64,000 nt of DNA from Oerskovia flava (GTDB lineage: Bacteria > Actinomycetota > Actinomycetes > Actinomycetales > Cellulomonadaceae): NCBI RefSeq assembly GCF_026163685.1, contig NZ_JAOXSR010000001.1, positions 930,001 to 994,000 on the forward strand, in the 5' to 3' direction. Below the pieces are notes generated by a model. It did not search any database and was not told the origin of the DNA. It was given only the letters and a program-made list of their open reading frames with translations. Both the position numbers and the translations under genes were made by a program. Positions 54,759 to 62,712 of the stretch are shown here, piece after piece (position 1 is the first letter of the stretch; each line of letters starts with the position of its first letter).

Positions 54759-55223
54759 TCAGGCGGTGCAGAACGAGGCCAGCAGGTTCGCCGGTGCGTC
54801 CGCGGGGCAGGGGTCGAAGGTGAAGATCACGAGGGTGCCGAGCACGGTCACGACCACGAACGCCGTGTAGAGCGCGAGCTTGAGCACGAGGCGGGTGCCG
54901 TCGCGCTCGGCGTAGTCGTTGATGATCGTGCGCACGCCGTTGGTCCCGTGGATCATCGCGAGCCACAGCATCAGCAGGTCCCAGATCTGCCAGAACGGCG
55001 ACGCCCACTTGCCGCCCACGAAGGCGAAGTCGATCGCCTTGACGCCGTCTCCCACCATGAGGTTGACGAAAAGGTGGGCGAAGACGAGGACGACCAGCAC
55101 GACGCCGGAGGCGCGCATGAAGACCCAGCTGTACAGCTCGTAGTTCCCGCGGGTGGTACCGCGTCCGACCGAGCGGGAGCGGGGGGCGGCGAGCGAGGAG
55201 CTCGTCCGGGTGCTCGTGGCCAT
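54759..55223 (-). CDS. sdhD: Succinate dehydrogenase membrane anchor subunit
   Basis: 154 residues with three membrane helices (about 33-55, 80-102 and 119-140). [19 protein letters not shown] with FAHLFVNLM and [16 protein letters not shown] match the SdhD pattern, including a candidate haem-ligand histidine. With SdhC it forms the quinone site. The ATG overlaps the sdhC stop by one base (TGATG). Confidence 0.92.
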   Translation of the reverse strand: MATSTRTSSSLAAPRSRSVGRGTTRGNYELYSWVFMRASGVVLVVLVFAHLFVNLMVGDGVKAIDFAFVGGKWASPFWQIWDLLMLWLAMIHGTNGVRTIINDYAERDGTRLVLKLALYTAFVVVTVLGTLVIFTFDPCPADAPANLLASFCTA

Positions 55224-55606
55224 CAGTGCCCACCTCCGAAGACGTTCATGAGGTGACGGGGCAGGAACCCTGCCATCGTCACGACCAGCAGACCCATGAC
55301 GATCCAGAGCATCGTGCGCTGGTACCTCGGGCCCTTGGCCCAGAAGTCGACGAGGATGATCCGGATGCCGTTGAAGGCGTGGAACACGATCGCGGCGACG
55401 AGGCCGGCTTCGCCGAGGCCCATGACAGGGGTCTGGTACGTCCCGATCACGGCGTTGTACGCCTCGGGCGAGACTCGTACGAGCGCCGTGTCCAGCACGT
55501 GCACGAGCAAGAAGAAGAAGATGAGCACGCCGGTCACGCGGTGCGCGACCCACGACCACATGCCTTCACGGCCGCGGTAGAGCGTGCCAGCTGGTGCACT
55601 GGGCAC
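55223..55606 (-). CDS. sdhC: Succinate dehydrogenase cytochrome b556 subunit
   Basis: 127 residues with three membrane helices. [22 protein letters not shown] carries the Ser/Arg/His region of the quinone and haem sites, and [14 protein letters not shown] is a conserved second block. GTG at 55606 (start PSAPAGTLY) is preferred: AGGAGG lies seven bases upstream, while longer in-frame starts lack conservation. It is the first gene of sdhCDAB; a near-perfect CRP/GlxR-type site lies about 150 bases upstream. Confidence 0.93.
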   Translation of the reverse strand: MPSAPAGTLYRGREGMWSWVAHRVTGVLIFFFLLVHVLDTALVRVSPEAYNAVIGTYQTPVMGLGEAGLVAAIVFHAFNGIRIILVDFWAKGPRYQRTMLWIVMGLLVVTMAGFLPRHLMNVFGGGH

Positions 55607-55750
55607 TTGGGGGCCTCCTGTGGCGAGTTCAGGGGAGACGCCGACGACCCAGGGGCCTTCGTCGGCATCCGTCTCTGGGATTCCACCATAGTGACATCGG
55701 CACGGTGCGGCGCACGACGCGGGGTGGTAGGGGCCCTCCGGACCCGCATT

Positions 55751-55766
55751 TGTGACTGATCCCACA
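55751..55766 (+). promoter_or_regulatory. CRP/GlxR-type site between sdhC and manC
   Basis: TGTGA-ctgatc-CCACA differs from the core palindrome TGTGA-N6-TCACA at one position. It lies about 150 bases upstream of sdhC and overlaps the expected -35 region of the manC promoter, so it could control both directions. Confidence 0.6.
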
Positions 55767-55782
55767 CGGGTCGGGCGCTCAC

Positions 55783-55788
55783 TATGCT
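55783..55788 (+). promoter_or_regulatory. -10 box TATGCT for manC
   Basis: TATGCT is followed by six bases and the manC ATG, with no ribosome site. Confidence 0.5.
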
Positions 55789-55794
55789 TCCCCC

Positions 55795-56967
55795 ATGGCC
55801 CCCACCACCACGCCCGACCACCGTCCGAGCGACGCAGCGGCCCCGGCCGCGCGCGACGCGCCTGTGCCCGGCTTCTACGCCGTGGTCCCGGCGGGCGGGG
55901 CGGGGACCCGGTTGTGGCCGCTGTCCCGCAGCCGTGCGCCGAAGTTCCTGCTCGACCTCACGGGTACCGGGCGCAGCCTCCTGCAGGCCACGGTGGACCG
56001 CCTGACCCCGCTGGCGGGGACCGACGGCGTCCTGCTCGTCACGGGCGGGCACCACGTGGCCGCCGCGCGCACCCAGCTCCCGGAGCTGCCCGAGGGCTCG
56101 ATCCTCGCGGAGCCGTCGCCGCGCGACTCCATGGCCGCGATCGGCCTGGCCGCGGCCGTCCTCGCCCGGCGGCACGGCGACGTCGTGCTCGGGTCCTTCG
56201 CCGCCGACCAGGTGATCGCCGGGCGCGACGCGTTCGAGGCCGCCGTCCGCGAGGGTGTCGAGGCCGCGCGGGCCGGGTACGTGGTGACGATCGGCATCGC
56301 CGCCTCGCGACCCTCCACCGCGTTCGGGTACGTCCACAGCGGAGCGCCGCTCGGGCTCGACGGTGCGCCGTCGGCCCTGCACGTGCGCGGCTTCACCGAG
56401 AAGCCCGACGCCGCGACCGCCCAGCGCTACCTCGCCACGGGGGAGTACCGCTGGAACGCGGGCATCTTCCTGGCGCGCACGTCCGTGCTGCTCGGTCACC
56501 TCGCCGAGCAGCGCCCCGAGCTGCACGCCGGGCTGCTGGAGGTCGCGGCCGCCTGGGACACTCCGGAGCGCGACCGGGTGCTCGCCGACGTCTGGCCGGG
56601 ACTGGAGAAGATCGCGATCGACCATGCGGTCGCCGAGCCCGTGGCCGCCGTCGGGGGAGTCGCCGTCGTACCCGGGAACTTCGGCTGGGACGACGTCGGC
56701 GACTTCAACTCGCTCGCCGCGCTGCTGCCCGCGGCCGACGACGCCGGGTCGAAGGTGCTGGGCGATGCCGGGAAGGTCGTGCGCAAGGACAGCGCGGGCT
56801 CGGTCGTCGTCCCCGCGTCCGGTCGAGTGGTGACCGTGCTGGGGCTCGACGACGTCGTGGTCGTCGACACGCCCGACGCGCTGCTCGTCACGACCCGGGC
56901 GCGCGCCCAGCAGGTCAAGGGCATGGTCGACGCCGTCCGCGAGCGCGGGCTCGACGAGCTCCTCTGA
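55795..56967 (+). CDS. manC: Mannose-1-phosphate guanylyltransferase
   Basis: 390 residues. It makes GDP-mannose from mannose-1-phosphate and GTP, the donor for mannosylated lipids, glycans and proteins. The nucleotidyltransferase signature VVPAGGAGTRLWPLSRSRAPK is near residues 28-48. EPSPRDSMAAIG, FTEKPDAATAQRYL with the acidic/lysine pair, and WNAGIFLARTSVLL follow. A short C-terminal left-handed helix-like tail replaces the phosphomannose isomerase domain of longer ManC proteins. It could supply the PIG-V-like protein at 41.6 kb by way of polyprenyl-phosphomannose. Confidence 0.92.
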   Translation: MAPTTTPDHRPSDAAAPAARDAPVPGFYAVVPAGGAGTRLWPLSRSRAPKFLLDLTGTGRSLLQATVDRLTPLAGTDGVLLVTGGHHVAAARTQLPELPEGSILAEPSPRDSMAAIGLAAAVLARRHGDVVLGSFAADQVIAGRDAFEAAVREGVEAARAGYVVTIGIAASRPSTAFGYVHSGAPLGLDGAPSALHVRGFTEKPDAATAQRYLATGEYRWNAGIFLARTSVLLGHLAEQRPELHAGLLEVAAAWDTPERDRVLADVWPGLEKIAIDHAVAEPVAAVGGVAVVPGNFGWDDVGDFNSLAALLPAADDAGSKVLGDAGKVVRKDSAGSVVVPASGRVVTVLGLDDVVVVDTPDALLVTTRARAQQVKGMVDAVRERGLDELL

Positions 56968-57024
56968 GCCCGCCGCGGGCGTGGCCGCACGCACGGCCGC
57001 ACGCACGGTGGGCGTGCCGCGGGC

Positions 57025-57030
57025 TACCCT
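57025..57030 (+). promoter_or_regulatory. -10 box TACCCT before the M20 gene
   Basis: TACCCT is followed by seven bases and the GTG at 57038 with no ribosome site, another leaderless arrangement. Confidence 0.4.
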
Positions 57031-57037
57031 CGGGCGT

Positions 57038-58291
57038 GTGACCATCCCCGAGCACCTCAGGTCCCCCGAGCCCGTCGACCCCGCGCGCCCGCAGGCGCCG
57101 GAGGACGGTCACGGGACGCCAGGTGGCCCCGGGGCGCGGATCGCGGCGCTCGCCGACGACCTGCGTGACGAGCTTGTCACGATCCGCCGCGACATCCACG
57201 CCCATCCCGAGGTCTCCCGCGCCGAGGTGCGCACCACCGCGCTGCTCTCCGACCGTCTGCGCGCCGCCGGCCTCGAGCCGCGGCCGCTGCCCGGGACGGG
57301 CCTGGTCTGCGACCTCGGGCCGCAGTCCGCGGGCGGGCGCATCGCCCTGCGGGCCGACATCGACGCCCTGCCGCTGCAGGACCGCTGCGACCTGCCGTTC
57401 GCGTCGACCACGCCCGGCGTGGCGCACGCCTGCGGGCACGACGTCCACGCGACCGCGGTGCTCGGTGCCGGCCTCGTCCTCGCGACGCTCGACGCCGTCG
57501 GCGAGCTGCACCGACCGGTCCGCCTGATCTTCCAGCCCGCCGAGGAGGTCCAGCCCGGCGGCGCGCTCGACGTCATCGCGGCGGGCGGCCTCGACGGGGT
57601 GAGCGAGATCTACGCCCTGCACTGCGACCCGAAGGTCGACGTCGGCCAGGTCGGCACGCGGATCGGCCCGATCACCTCCGCCTCCGACGAGGTGTCCGTG
57701 ACCGTCTCCTCCTCGGGCGGGCACACGTCACGCCCGCACCTGACCGGCGACGTCGTCTACGCACTCGGTCAGGTCATCACCCAGGTCCCGGCGGTCCTCG
57801 GCCGACGGCTCGACCCCCGCTCCGGCGTGAACCTCACCTGGGGAGCCGTGCACGCCGGGTCGGCGCACAACGCGATCCCCAGCACCGGCACCGTGCGCGG
57901 CACCCTGCGCTGCCTCGACGTCCGCGCTTGGGAGTTCGCGGGCCAGGTGCTGCACGACGCCGTCGAGCAGGTCGTCGCGCCCTACGAGGTCGAGGTCACG
58001 GTCCACCACACGCGGGGTGTGCCCCCGGTCGAGAACGACGAGGCGGGGACGGCCGCGCTCGAGCAGGCCGCGCGGGAGATGCTCGGCCCGCAGTCGGTGC
58101 TCCTCACCGAGCAGTCCCTCGGCGGCGAGGACTTCGCCTGGTACCTCACGAAGGTCCCCGGTGCGATGGCGCGGCTCGGGACGCGCACTCCCGGGGGGCG
58201 CTCGTACGACATCCACCAGGGTGATCTGCGGGTGGACGAGCGGGCGATCGACGCCGGTGTCCGCCTGCTCGCCCGGGTCGCGACGCGCTGA
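57038..58291 (+). CDS. M20-family amidohydrolase (hippurate/N-acyl amino acid hydrolase type)
   Basis: 417 residues. HAHPEVSRAE and ADIDALPLQD open the M20 catalytic domain; AHACGHDVHATAVLGAG holds the metal-binding Cys/His pair of the amidohydrolase subfamily; QPAEEVQPGGA supplies the base glutamate; LGGEDFAWYL the last ligand region. The lid domain spans about 220-330. Members remove acyl groups from amino acids, IAA conjugates or succinyl-DAP-like compounds. The exact substrate cannot be read from sequence; a second DapE-like role is possible but not favoured. GTG 57038 is used because of the upstream TACCCT box. Confidence 0.88.
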   Translation: MTIPEHLRSPEPVDPARPQAPEDGHGTPGGPGARIAALADDLRDELVTIRRDIHAHPEVSRAEVRTTALLSDRLRAAGLEPRPLPGTGLVCDLGPQSAGGRIALRADIDALPLQDRCDLPFASTTPGVAHACGHDVHATAVLGAGLVLATLDAVGELHRPVRLIFQPAEEVQPGGALDVIAAGGLDGVSEIYALHCDPKVDVGQVGTRIGPITSASDEVSVTVSSSGGHTSRPHLTGDVVYALGQVITQVPAVLGRRLDPRSGVNLTWGAVHAGSAHNAIPSTGTVRGTLRCLDVRAWEFAGQVLHDAVEQVVAPYEVEVTVHHTRGVPPVENDEAGTAALEQAAREMLGPQSVLLTEQSLGGEDFAWYLTKVPGAMARLGTRTPGGRSYDIHQGDLRVDERAIDAGVRLLARVATR

Positions 58292-58370
58292 CACCTCCGC
58301 GGTCCCGACCCGTGGAACAGGGTGTGTCACACCGCAGACACAAGATGACGCTTGCATAACGAAGCAGGCC

Positions 58371-58388
58371 CGTTACGTGCAAGTAACG
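58371..58388 (+). promoter_or_regulatory. Operator-like palindrome upstream of the BMP lipoprotein gene
   Basis: cgttac-gtgcaa-gtaacg is a perfect 6-6-6 palindrome. A related half-site, ttgcataacg, lies 20 bases upstream at 58352-58361. The palindrome ends just before the likely promoter (TAGTGT -10 at 58410-58415), so a repressor bound here would block transcription. Confidence 0.5.
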
Positions 58389-58518
58389 TTCGAGGCGCTT
58401 CGGGCTGGCTAGTGTTCGGTGCATAGAGGCCGACGGACCCCGTGGTCCTCCCGTGCAACGGCGCGCGGGCGGACCCCGGCCAGCACGTGGCCTTGCGACG
58501 ACTCGACAGGAGCAACAC

Positions 58519-59610
58519 ATGAAGAGAGCGACTCAGGTCACGGCGCTCGCGGCTGCCACGATGCTCGCGCTCGCCGCGTGCGGCGAGGCACCGGGAGAAG
58601 ACCCCACGACCGGCACGGGCGGGGAGGACGTCGAGAGCGTCGACTACACCGCGTGCATGGTCTCGGACCAGGGCGGGTTCGACGACCAGTCGTTCAACCA
58701 GGCAGGCTTCGAGGGCCTCGAGCTCGCCGAGGCTGAGCTGGGCATCTCGGCGTTCGAGGTCGAGTCCACCGCGGACACCGACTACGGGCCCAACATCGAC
58801 AACCTCGTCCAGCAGAACTGCGACCTCATCATCGGTGTCGGGTTCCTTCTGGAGGATCCGATCCAGGCCGCTGCCGAGGCGAACCCGGACGTCGACTTCG
58901 CGCTCATCGACTCGGCCTTCTCGGACGAGGAGTTCAACCTGGTCGAGCTGGCGAACGGCAAGCCGCTGCTGTTCAACACGGCCGAGGCGGCGTTCCTCGC
59001 CGGCTACCTCGCCGCAGGGGTGAGCGAGTCGGGCACGGTCGCGACCTTCGGCGGTCTGCAGATCCCCTCGGTGGCGATCTTCATGGACGGCTTCGTCGAC
59101 GGCGTCGCGAAGTACAACGAGGACAACGACGCGGAGATCGAGGTCCTCGGCTGGGACAAGGAGGCCCAGACGGGCTCCTTCACCGGTGACTTCGAGAACC
59201 AGTCCAACGGGCAGAACCTGGCTCAGGGCTTCATCGACCAGGGTGCGGACATCATCATGCCGGTCGCCGGACCTGTCGGGCTCGGTGCGGCGGCCGCCGC
59301 GCAGAGCGGCGACGCCCGGATCATCTGGGTCGACTCGGACGGCTACCTCACCACCGACTTCGGTGACATCATCCTCACCTCGGTGATGAAGCAGATGGGC
59401 CCGGCCGTGTTCGACACGGTCGAGGAGGCCTCCGCCGGCAACTTCTCCGCCGAGCCGTACGTCGGCACGCTCGAGAACGAGGGGATCGGCCTCGCGCCGT
59501 TCCACGACTTCGAGGACGAGATCCCGCAGGAGCTCAAGGACCAGATCGCCGACTACCAGGCGCAGATCATCAGCGGCGACCTGGTCGTCGAGTCCCCGAA
59601 CTCCCCGTGA
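58519..59610 (+). CDS. BMP-family substrate-binding lipoprotein (nucleoside importer)
   Basis: 363 residues. A lipoprotein signal peptide ends at Cys21 (MLALAAC). An acidic Gly/Thr linker leads to the BMP/PnrA-type binding domain: GFDDQSFNQAGFEGL, the first ligand-contact block, is followed by FGGLQIPSVAIFMDGF and DSDGYLTT. PnrA-type proteins bind purine or pyrimidine nucleosides. It is the first gene of a unit with a double ATPase and two RbsC-like permeases. The ATG follows acaggagcaac, a good ribosome site. A strong hairpin separates it from the ATPase gene. Confidence 0.92.
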   Translation: MKRATQVTALAAATMLALAACGEAPGEDPTTGTGGEDVESVDYTACMVSDQGGFDDQSFNQAGFEGLELAEAELGISAFEVESTADTDYGPNIDNLVQQNCDLIIGVGFLLEDPIQAAAEANPDVDFALIDSAFSDEEFNLVELANGKPLLFNTAEAAFLAGYLAAGVSESGTVATFGGLQIPSVAIFMDGFVDGVAKYNEDNDAEIEVLGWDKEAQTGSFTGDFENQSNGQNLAQGFIDQGADIIMPVAGPVGLGAAAAAQSGDARIIWVDSDGYLTTDFGDIILTSVMKQMGPAVFDTVEEASAGNFSAEPYVGTLENEGIGLAPFHDFEDEIPQELKDQIADYQAQIISGDLVVESPNSP

Positions 59611-59679
59611 TCACCGGCTGACGTCGGCTGGTCCCCGACGTCCCGCGCACCGCGGGCGTCGTCGACCGACCACCTTGTG

Positions 59680-59711
59680 CGGTGGCCCGGGCTCACCAGC
59701 CCGGGCCACCG
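59680..59711 (+). terminator. 14-bp hairpin after the BMP lipoprotein gene
   Basis: cggtggcccgggct and its complement form a perfect 14-bp stem with the loop cacc, 69 bases after the lipoprotein stop and about 100 bases before the ATPase gene. It probably attenuates read-through or protects the lipoprotein mRNA. Confidence 0.6.
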
Positions 59712-59812
59712 CCGTCATGATGAGACGAGAACCCCCGCACCTGGTGTGATGGACACATCCCACCGGACACCGGCGGGGTGTCGGTTCCCGAGCGGTAGAG
59801 AGGCCGGGCCCA

Positions 59813-61426
59813 GTGAAGCTTGAACTGCGAGGGATCACGAAGGTCTTCGGATCCCTGGTCGCGAACGACCACATCGACCTCGTGATCGAACCCGGCGAGG
59901 TGCACGCGCTCCTCGGGGAGAACGGGGCGGGCAAGAGCACCCTCATGAACGTGCTCTACGGCTTCTACGATCCCGACGACGGTCAGATCCTCGTCGACGA
60001 CGTACCCGTCGAGTTCGCCGGGCCAGGCGAGGCGATGGCCGCGGGCATCGGCATGGTGCACCAGCATTTTATGCTCGTGCCGGTCTTCACCGTCGCGGAG
60101 AACGTCGCGCTCGGGCACGAGCCGGTCAAGGGTGCAGGCCTGATCGACCAGTCGAAGGCTCGCGCGCTCGTGCGCGAGATCTCCGACCGCTTCGGGTTCG
60201 AGGTCGACCCTGACGCGATGGTCGAGGACCTCCCCGTCGGCGTGCAGCAGCGCGTGGAGATCATCAAGGCGCTCTCGCGCGACGCGCGCGTCCTCATCCT
60301 CGACGAGCCGACGGCGGTCCTCACCCCGCAGGAGACCGACGAGCTCATCGCGATCATGCGCCAGCTCAAGGCCGCGGGCACCTCCATCGTCTTCATCACC
60401 CACAAGCTGCGTGAGGTCCGCGCCGTCGCGGACCGCATCACCGTGATCCGGCGCGGCAAGGTCGTGGGGACGGCAGAGCCCAGCACGTCCGAGACCGAGC
60501 TCGCCTCCCTCATGGTCGGGCGGTCGGTCTCGCTCGGCGTCGAGAAGGCGCCCGCCGAGCCCGGGGAGGCCGTCTTCGCGGTCCGCGACCTGTCGGTCAT
60601 CGACACGGTCGGCACCCCCGTCGTGGACGGGGTGGACTTCGAGGTCGCCCGCGGCGAGATCCTCGTCGTCGCCGGGGTCCAGGGCAACGGCCAGACCGAG
60701 CTCGCGGAGGCGATCGTCGGGCTGCAGACCCCGGTCGCGGGGTCGATCACGCTCGACGGCAAGGAGCTCGTCGGGTCGGGGGTCCTCGACGTGCTGCGCG
60801 CGGGCGTGGGGTACGTGCCCGAGGACCGCAGCACCGACGGCATCATCGGCACCTTCTCCGTCGAGGAGAACCTCGTCCTCGACCTCGTCGACCAGCCGCC
60901 CTTCTCCCGGGGCGGTGCGCTCAACAAGTCGGTGATCCGGGACAACGCCGAGAAGCGGATCGTCGAGTACGACGTCCGGACGCAGACCGTCGAGGCCGCC
61001 GTGGGCACGCTCTCCGGCGGCAACCAGCAGAAGGTGGTGCTCGCCCGCGAGATGTCGCGGCCGCTGCGCCTGCTGCTCGCCTCGCAGCCCACCCGTGGTC
61101 TCGACGTCGGGTCCATCGAGTTCGTGCACAGCCGGATCGTCGCGGAGCGCGACAACGGCACGCCCGTGATCATCGTGTCCACCGAGCTCGACGAGGTGCT
61201 CGCGCTCGCCGACCGGATCGCCGTGATGTACCGCGGCAAGATCGTCGGCATCGTGCCTGGCGACACCGACCGGGACGTCCTCGGCCTCATGATGGCCGGC
61301 GTCCCGCTCGACGAAGCGGTCGCGCAGGCCGCCGAGCACCACACCGTCCTGGGTGAGGCGGACCTCGAGGCCGAGGCCGCGCCGTCGCACACCGTCGAGG
61401 ACGCACGCGAGGAGGAGATCCAGTGA
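59813..61426 (+). CDS. Nucleoside/sugar ABC transporter, double ATPase (RbsA/NupO type)
   Basis: 537 residues with two nucleotide-binding domains. The first has Walker A GENGAGKST (residues about 35-43), signature LPVGVQQRVEI and Walker B VLILDEPTAVLTP. The second has the degenerate Walker A GVQGNGQTE, signature LSGGNQQK and a Walker B that reads LLLASQPTRGLD, the usual asymmetry in this family. The block GMVHQHFMLVP is typical of the BMP/NupNOPQ-linked subgroup. It powers the two permeases encoded next. GTG at 59813 follows agaggccgggccca. The stop overlaps the first permease gene (GTGA). Confidence 0.93.
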   Translation: MKLELRGITKVFGSLVANDHIDLVIEPGEVHALLGENGAGKSTLMNVLYGFYDPDDGQILVDDVPVEFAGPGEAMAAGIGMVHQHFMLVPVFTVAENVALGHEPVKGAGLIDQSKARALVREISDRFGFEVDPDAMVEDLPVGVQQRVEIIKALSRDARVLILDEPTAVLTPQETDELIAIMRQLKAAGTSIVFITHKLREVRAVADRITVIRRGKVVGTAEPSTSETELASLMVGRSVSLGVEKAPAEPGEAVFAVRDLSVIDTVGTPVVDGVDFEVARGEILVVAGVQGNGQTELAEAIVGLQTPVAGSITLDGKELVGSGVLDVLRAGVGYVPEDRSTDGIIGTFSVEENLVLDLVDQPPFSRGGALNKSVIRDNAEKRIVEYDVRTQTVEAAVGTLSGGNQQKVVLAREMSRPLRLLLASQPTRGLDVGSIEFVHSRIVAERDNGTPVIIVSTELDEVLALADRIAVMYRGKIVGIVPGDTDRDVLGLMMAGVPLDEAVAQAAEHHTVLGEADLEAEAAPSHTVEDAREEEIQ

Positions 61427-62712
61427 CTCAGGCCACCCCGGACGTCGGCGGCGTCCCGCCGGCAGCGGCCCCACCCAGCCGGCCCATGGACGACGACGGG
61501 CGCGGCGAGGGGTCGAGCATCCTGCGCGAGATGCTGGAGAGCAGCTGGCTCGTCTCGTTCCTCGCCGTCGTCATCGCCCTCGTCCTCGGCGGCGTGCTCA
61601 TCGCGGCCGCCGACCCGGACGTGCAGCGGACCGCGACGTACGTCTTCGCCCGGCCCTCGGACTTCTTCGGCGCGATCTGGAGCTCGGTCGCCAGTGCGTA
61701 CGCGGCACTGTTCCAGGGGTCGGTGGTCAACCTCGGTGCCCCGACCTTCGAGCGGGCGATCCGGCCGCTCACGGAGACCATGACGGTCGCCACCCCGCTC
61801 ATCCTCGCGGGTCTCGGCCTCGGTATCGGCTTCCGCGCCGGGCTGTTCAACATCGGTGCGCAGGGGCAGATCATCCTCGGTGGCATCTTCGCAGGGTTCA
61901 TCGGCTTCACGTTCTCGCTGCCTCCGGGCCTGCACCTGCTGCTCGCCGTGTTCGGCGCGGCGCTCGGCGGCGCGCTCTGGGCCGGGATCGCCGGTGTGCT
62001 CAAGGCACGCACCGGCGCGCACGAGGTGATCGTCACCATCATGCTCAACAACATCGCCGTCTTCCTCGTCGCCTACCTGCTCACGACGTCCGCGTTCCAG
62101 CGTGCGGGCAGCTCCAACCCCATCAGCCCGCCTATCCCGAGCTCCGCGCAGTTCCCGCTGCTCCTCGGTGACGGCTTCCGCTTGCACCTGGGCTTCGTCC
62201 TGGCGCTCGTCGCCGCGGTCGGTGTGTGGTGGCTCATGGAGCGCTCCACGATCGGGTTCCGCTTCCGCGCGGTGGGGGAGAACCCGCACGCGGCACGCAC
62301 CGCCGGCATGTCGGTGCCCTGGGCCTACGTGTGGGTCATGGTCATCGCCGGCGCGCTCGCCGGTCTCGCGGGCTCCGCCCAGGTCCTCGGCACGGAGAAG
62401 GTGCTGACAGCCGGGGTGGCGGCGAGCTTCGGCTTCGACGCGATCACGGTCGCGTTGCTCGGTCGTTCGCGACCGCTCGGCACCGTGCTCGCCGGCCTGC
62501 TCTTCGGTGCGCTGCGCGCCGGCGGGTTCGCGATGCAGGCTCGCACGGGCACGCCGATCGACATCGTGCTCGTCGTGCAGTCGCTCATCGTGCTGTTCAT
62601 CGCCGCGCCGCCGCTCGTGCGGTCGGTCTTCCGGCTCCCGACACCGGGTGACACGACGCGAAAGCGCCGCCGGTCGACGTCCCGCCCCGCCGCCCAGGAG
62701 GTCAGCGCATGA
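61423..62712 (+). CDS. Nucleoside ABC transporter permease (NupP/YufP type)
   Basis: 429 residues, BPD_transp_2 family. A 45-residue hydrophilic head precedes about nine membrane helices. The blocks GFRAGLFNIGAQGQIILGGIFAG and GAHEVIVTIMLNNIAVFLVAYLL are the conserved core of RbsC-like nucleoside permeases. A basic tail follows. It forms the channel with the following permease. The GTG overlaps the ATPase stop, and the ATG of the next gene overlaps its own stop (ATGA), so the three are co-translated. Confidence 0.92.
   Translation: MTQATPDVGGVPPAAAPPSRPMDDDGRGEGSSILREMLESSWLVSFLAVVIALVLGGVLIAAADPDVQRTATYVFARPSDFFGAIWSSVASAYAALFQGSVVNLGAPTFERAIRPLTETMTVATPLILAGLGLGIGFRAGLFNIGAQGQIILGGIFAGFIGFTFSLPPGLHLLLAVFGAALGGALWAGIAGVLKARTGAHEVIVTIMLNNIAVFLVAYLLTTSAFQRAGSSNPISPPIPSSAQFPLLLGDGFRLHLGFVLALVAAVGVWWLMERSTIGFRFRAVGENPHAARTAGMSVPWAYVWVMVIAGALAGLAGSAQVLGTEKVLTAGVAASFGFDAITVALLGRSRPLGTVLAGLLFGALRAGGFAMQARTGTPIDIVLVVQSLIVLFIAAPPLVRSVFRLPTPGDTTRKRRRSTSRPAAQEVSA

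Noticed and set aside
59745-59760. TGTGATGGACACATCC before the nucleoside ATPase gene, resembling a CRP/GlxR site
   Set aside because: The second half-site reads CATCC instead of TCACA, too many mismatches to claim.
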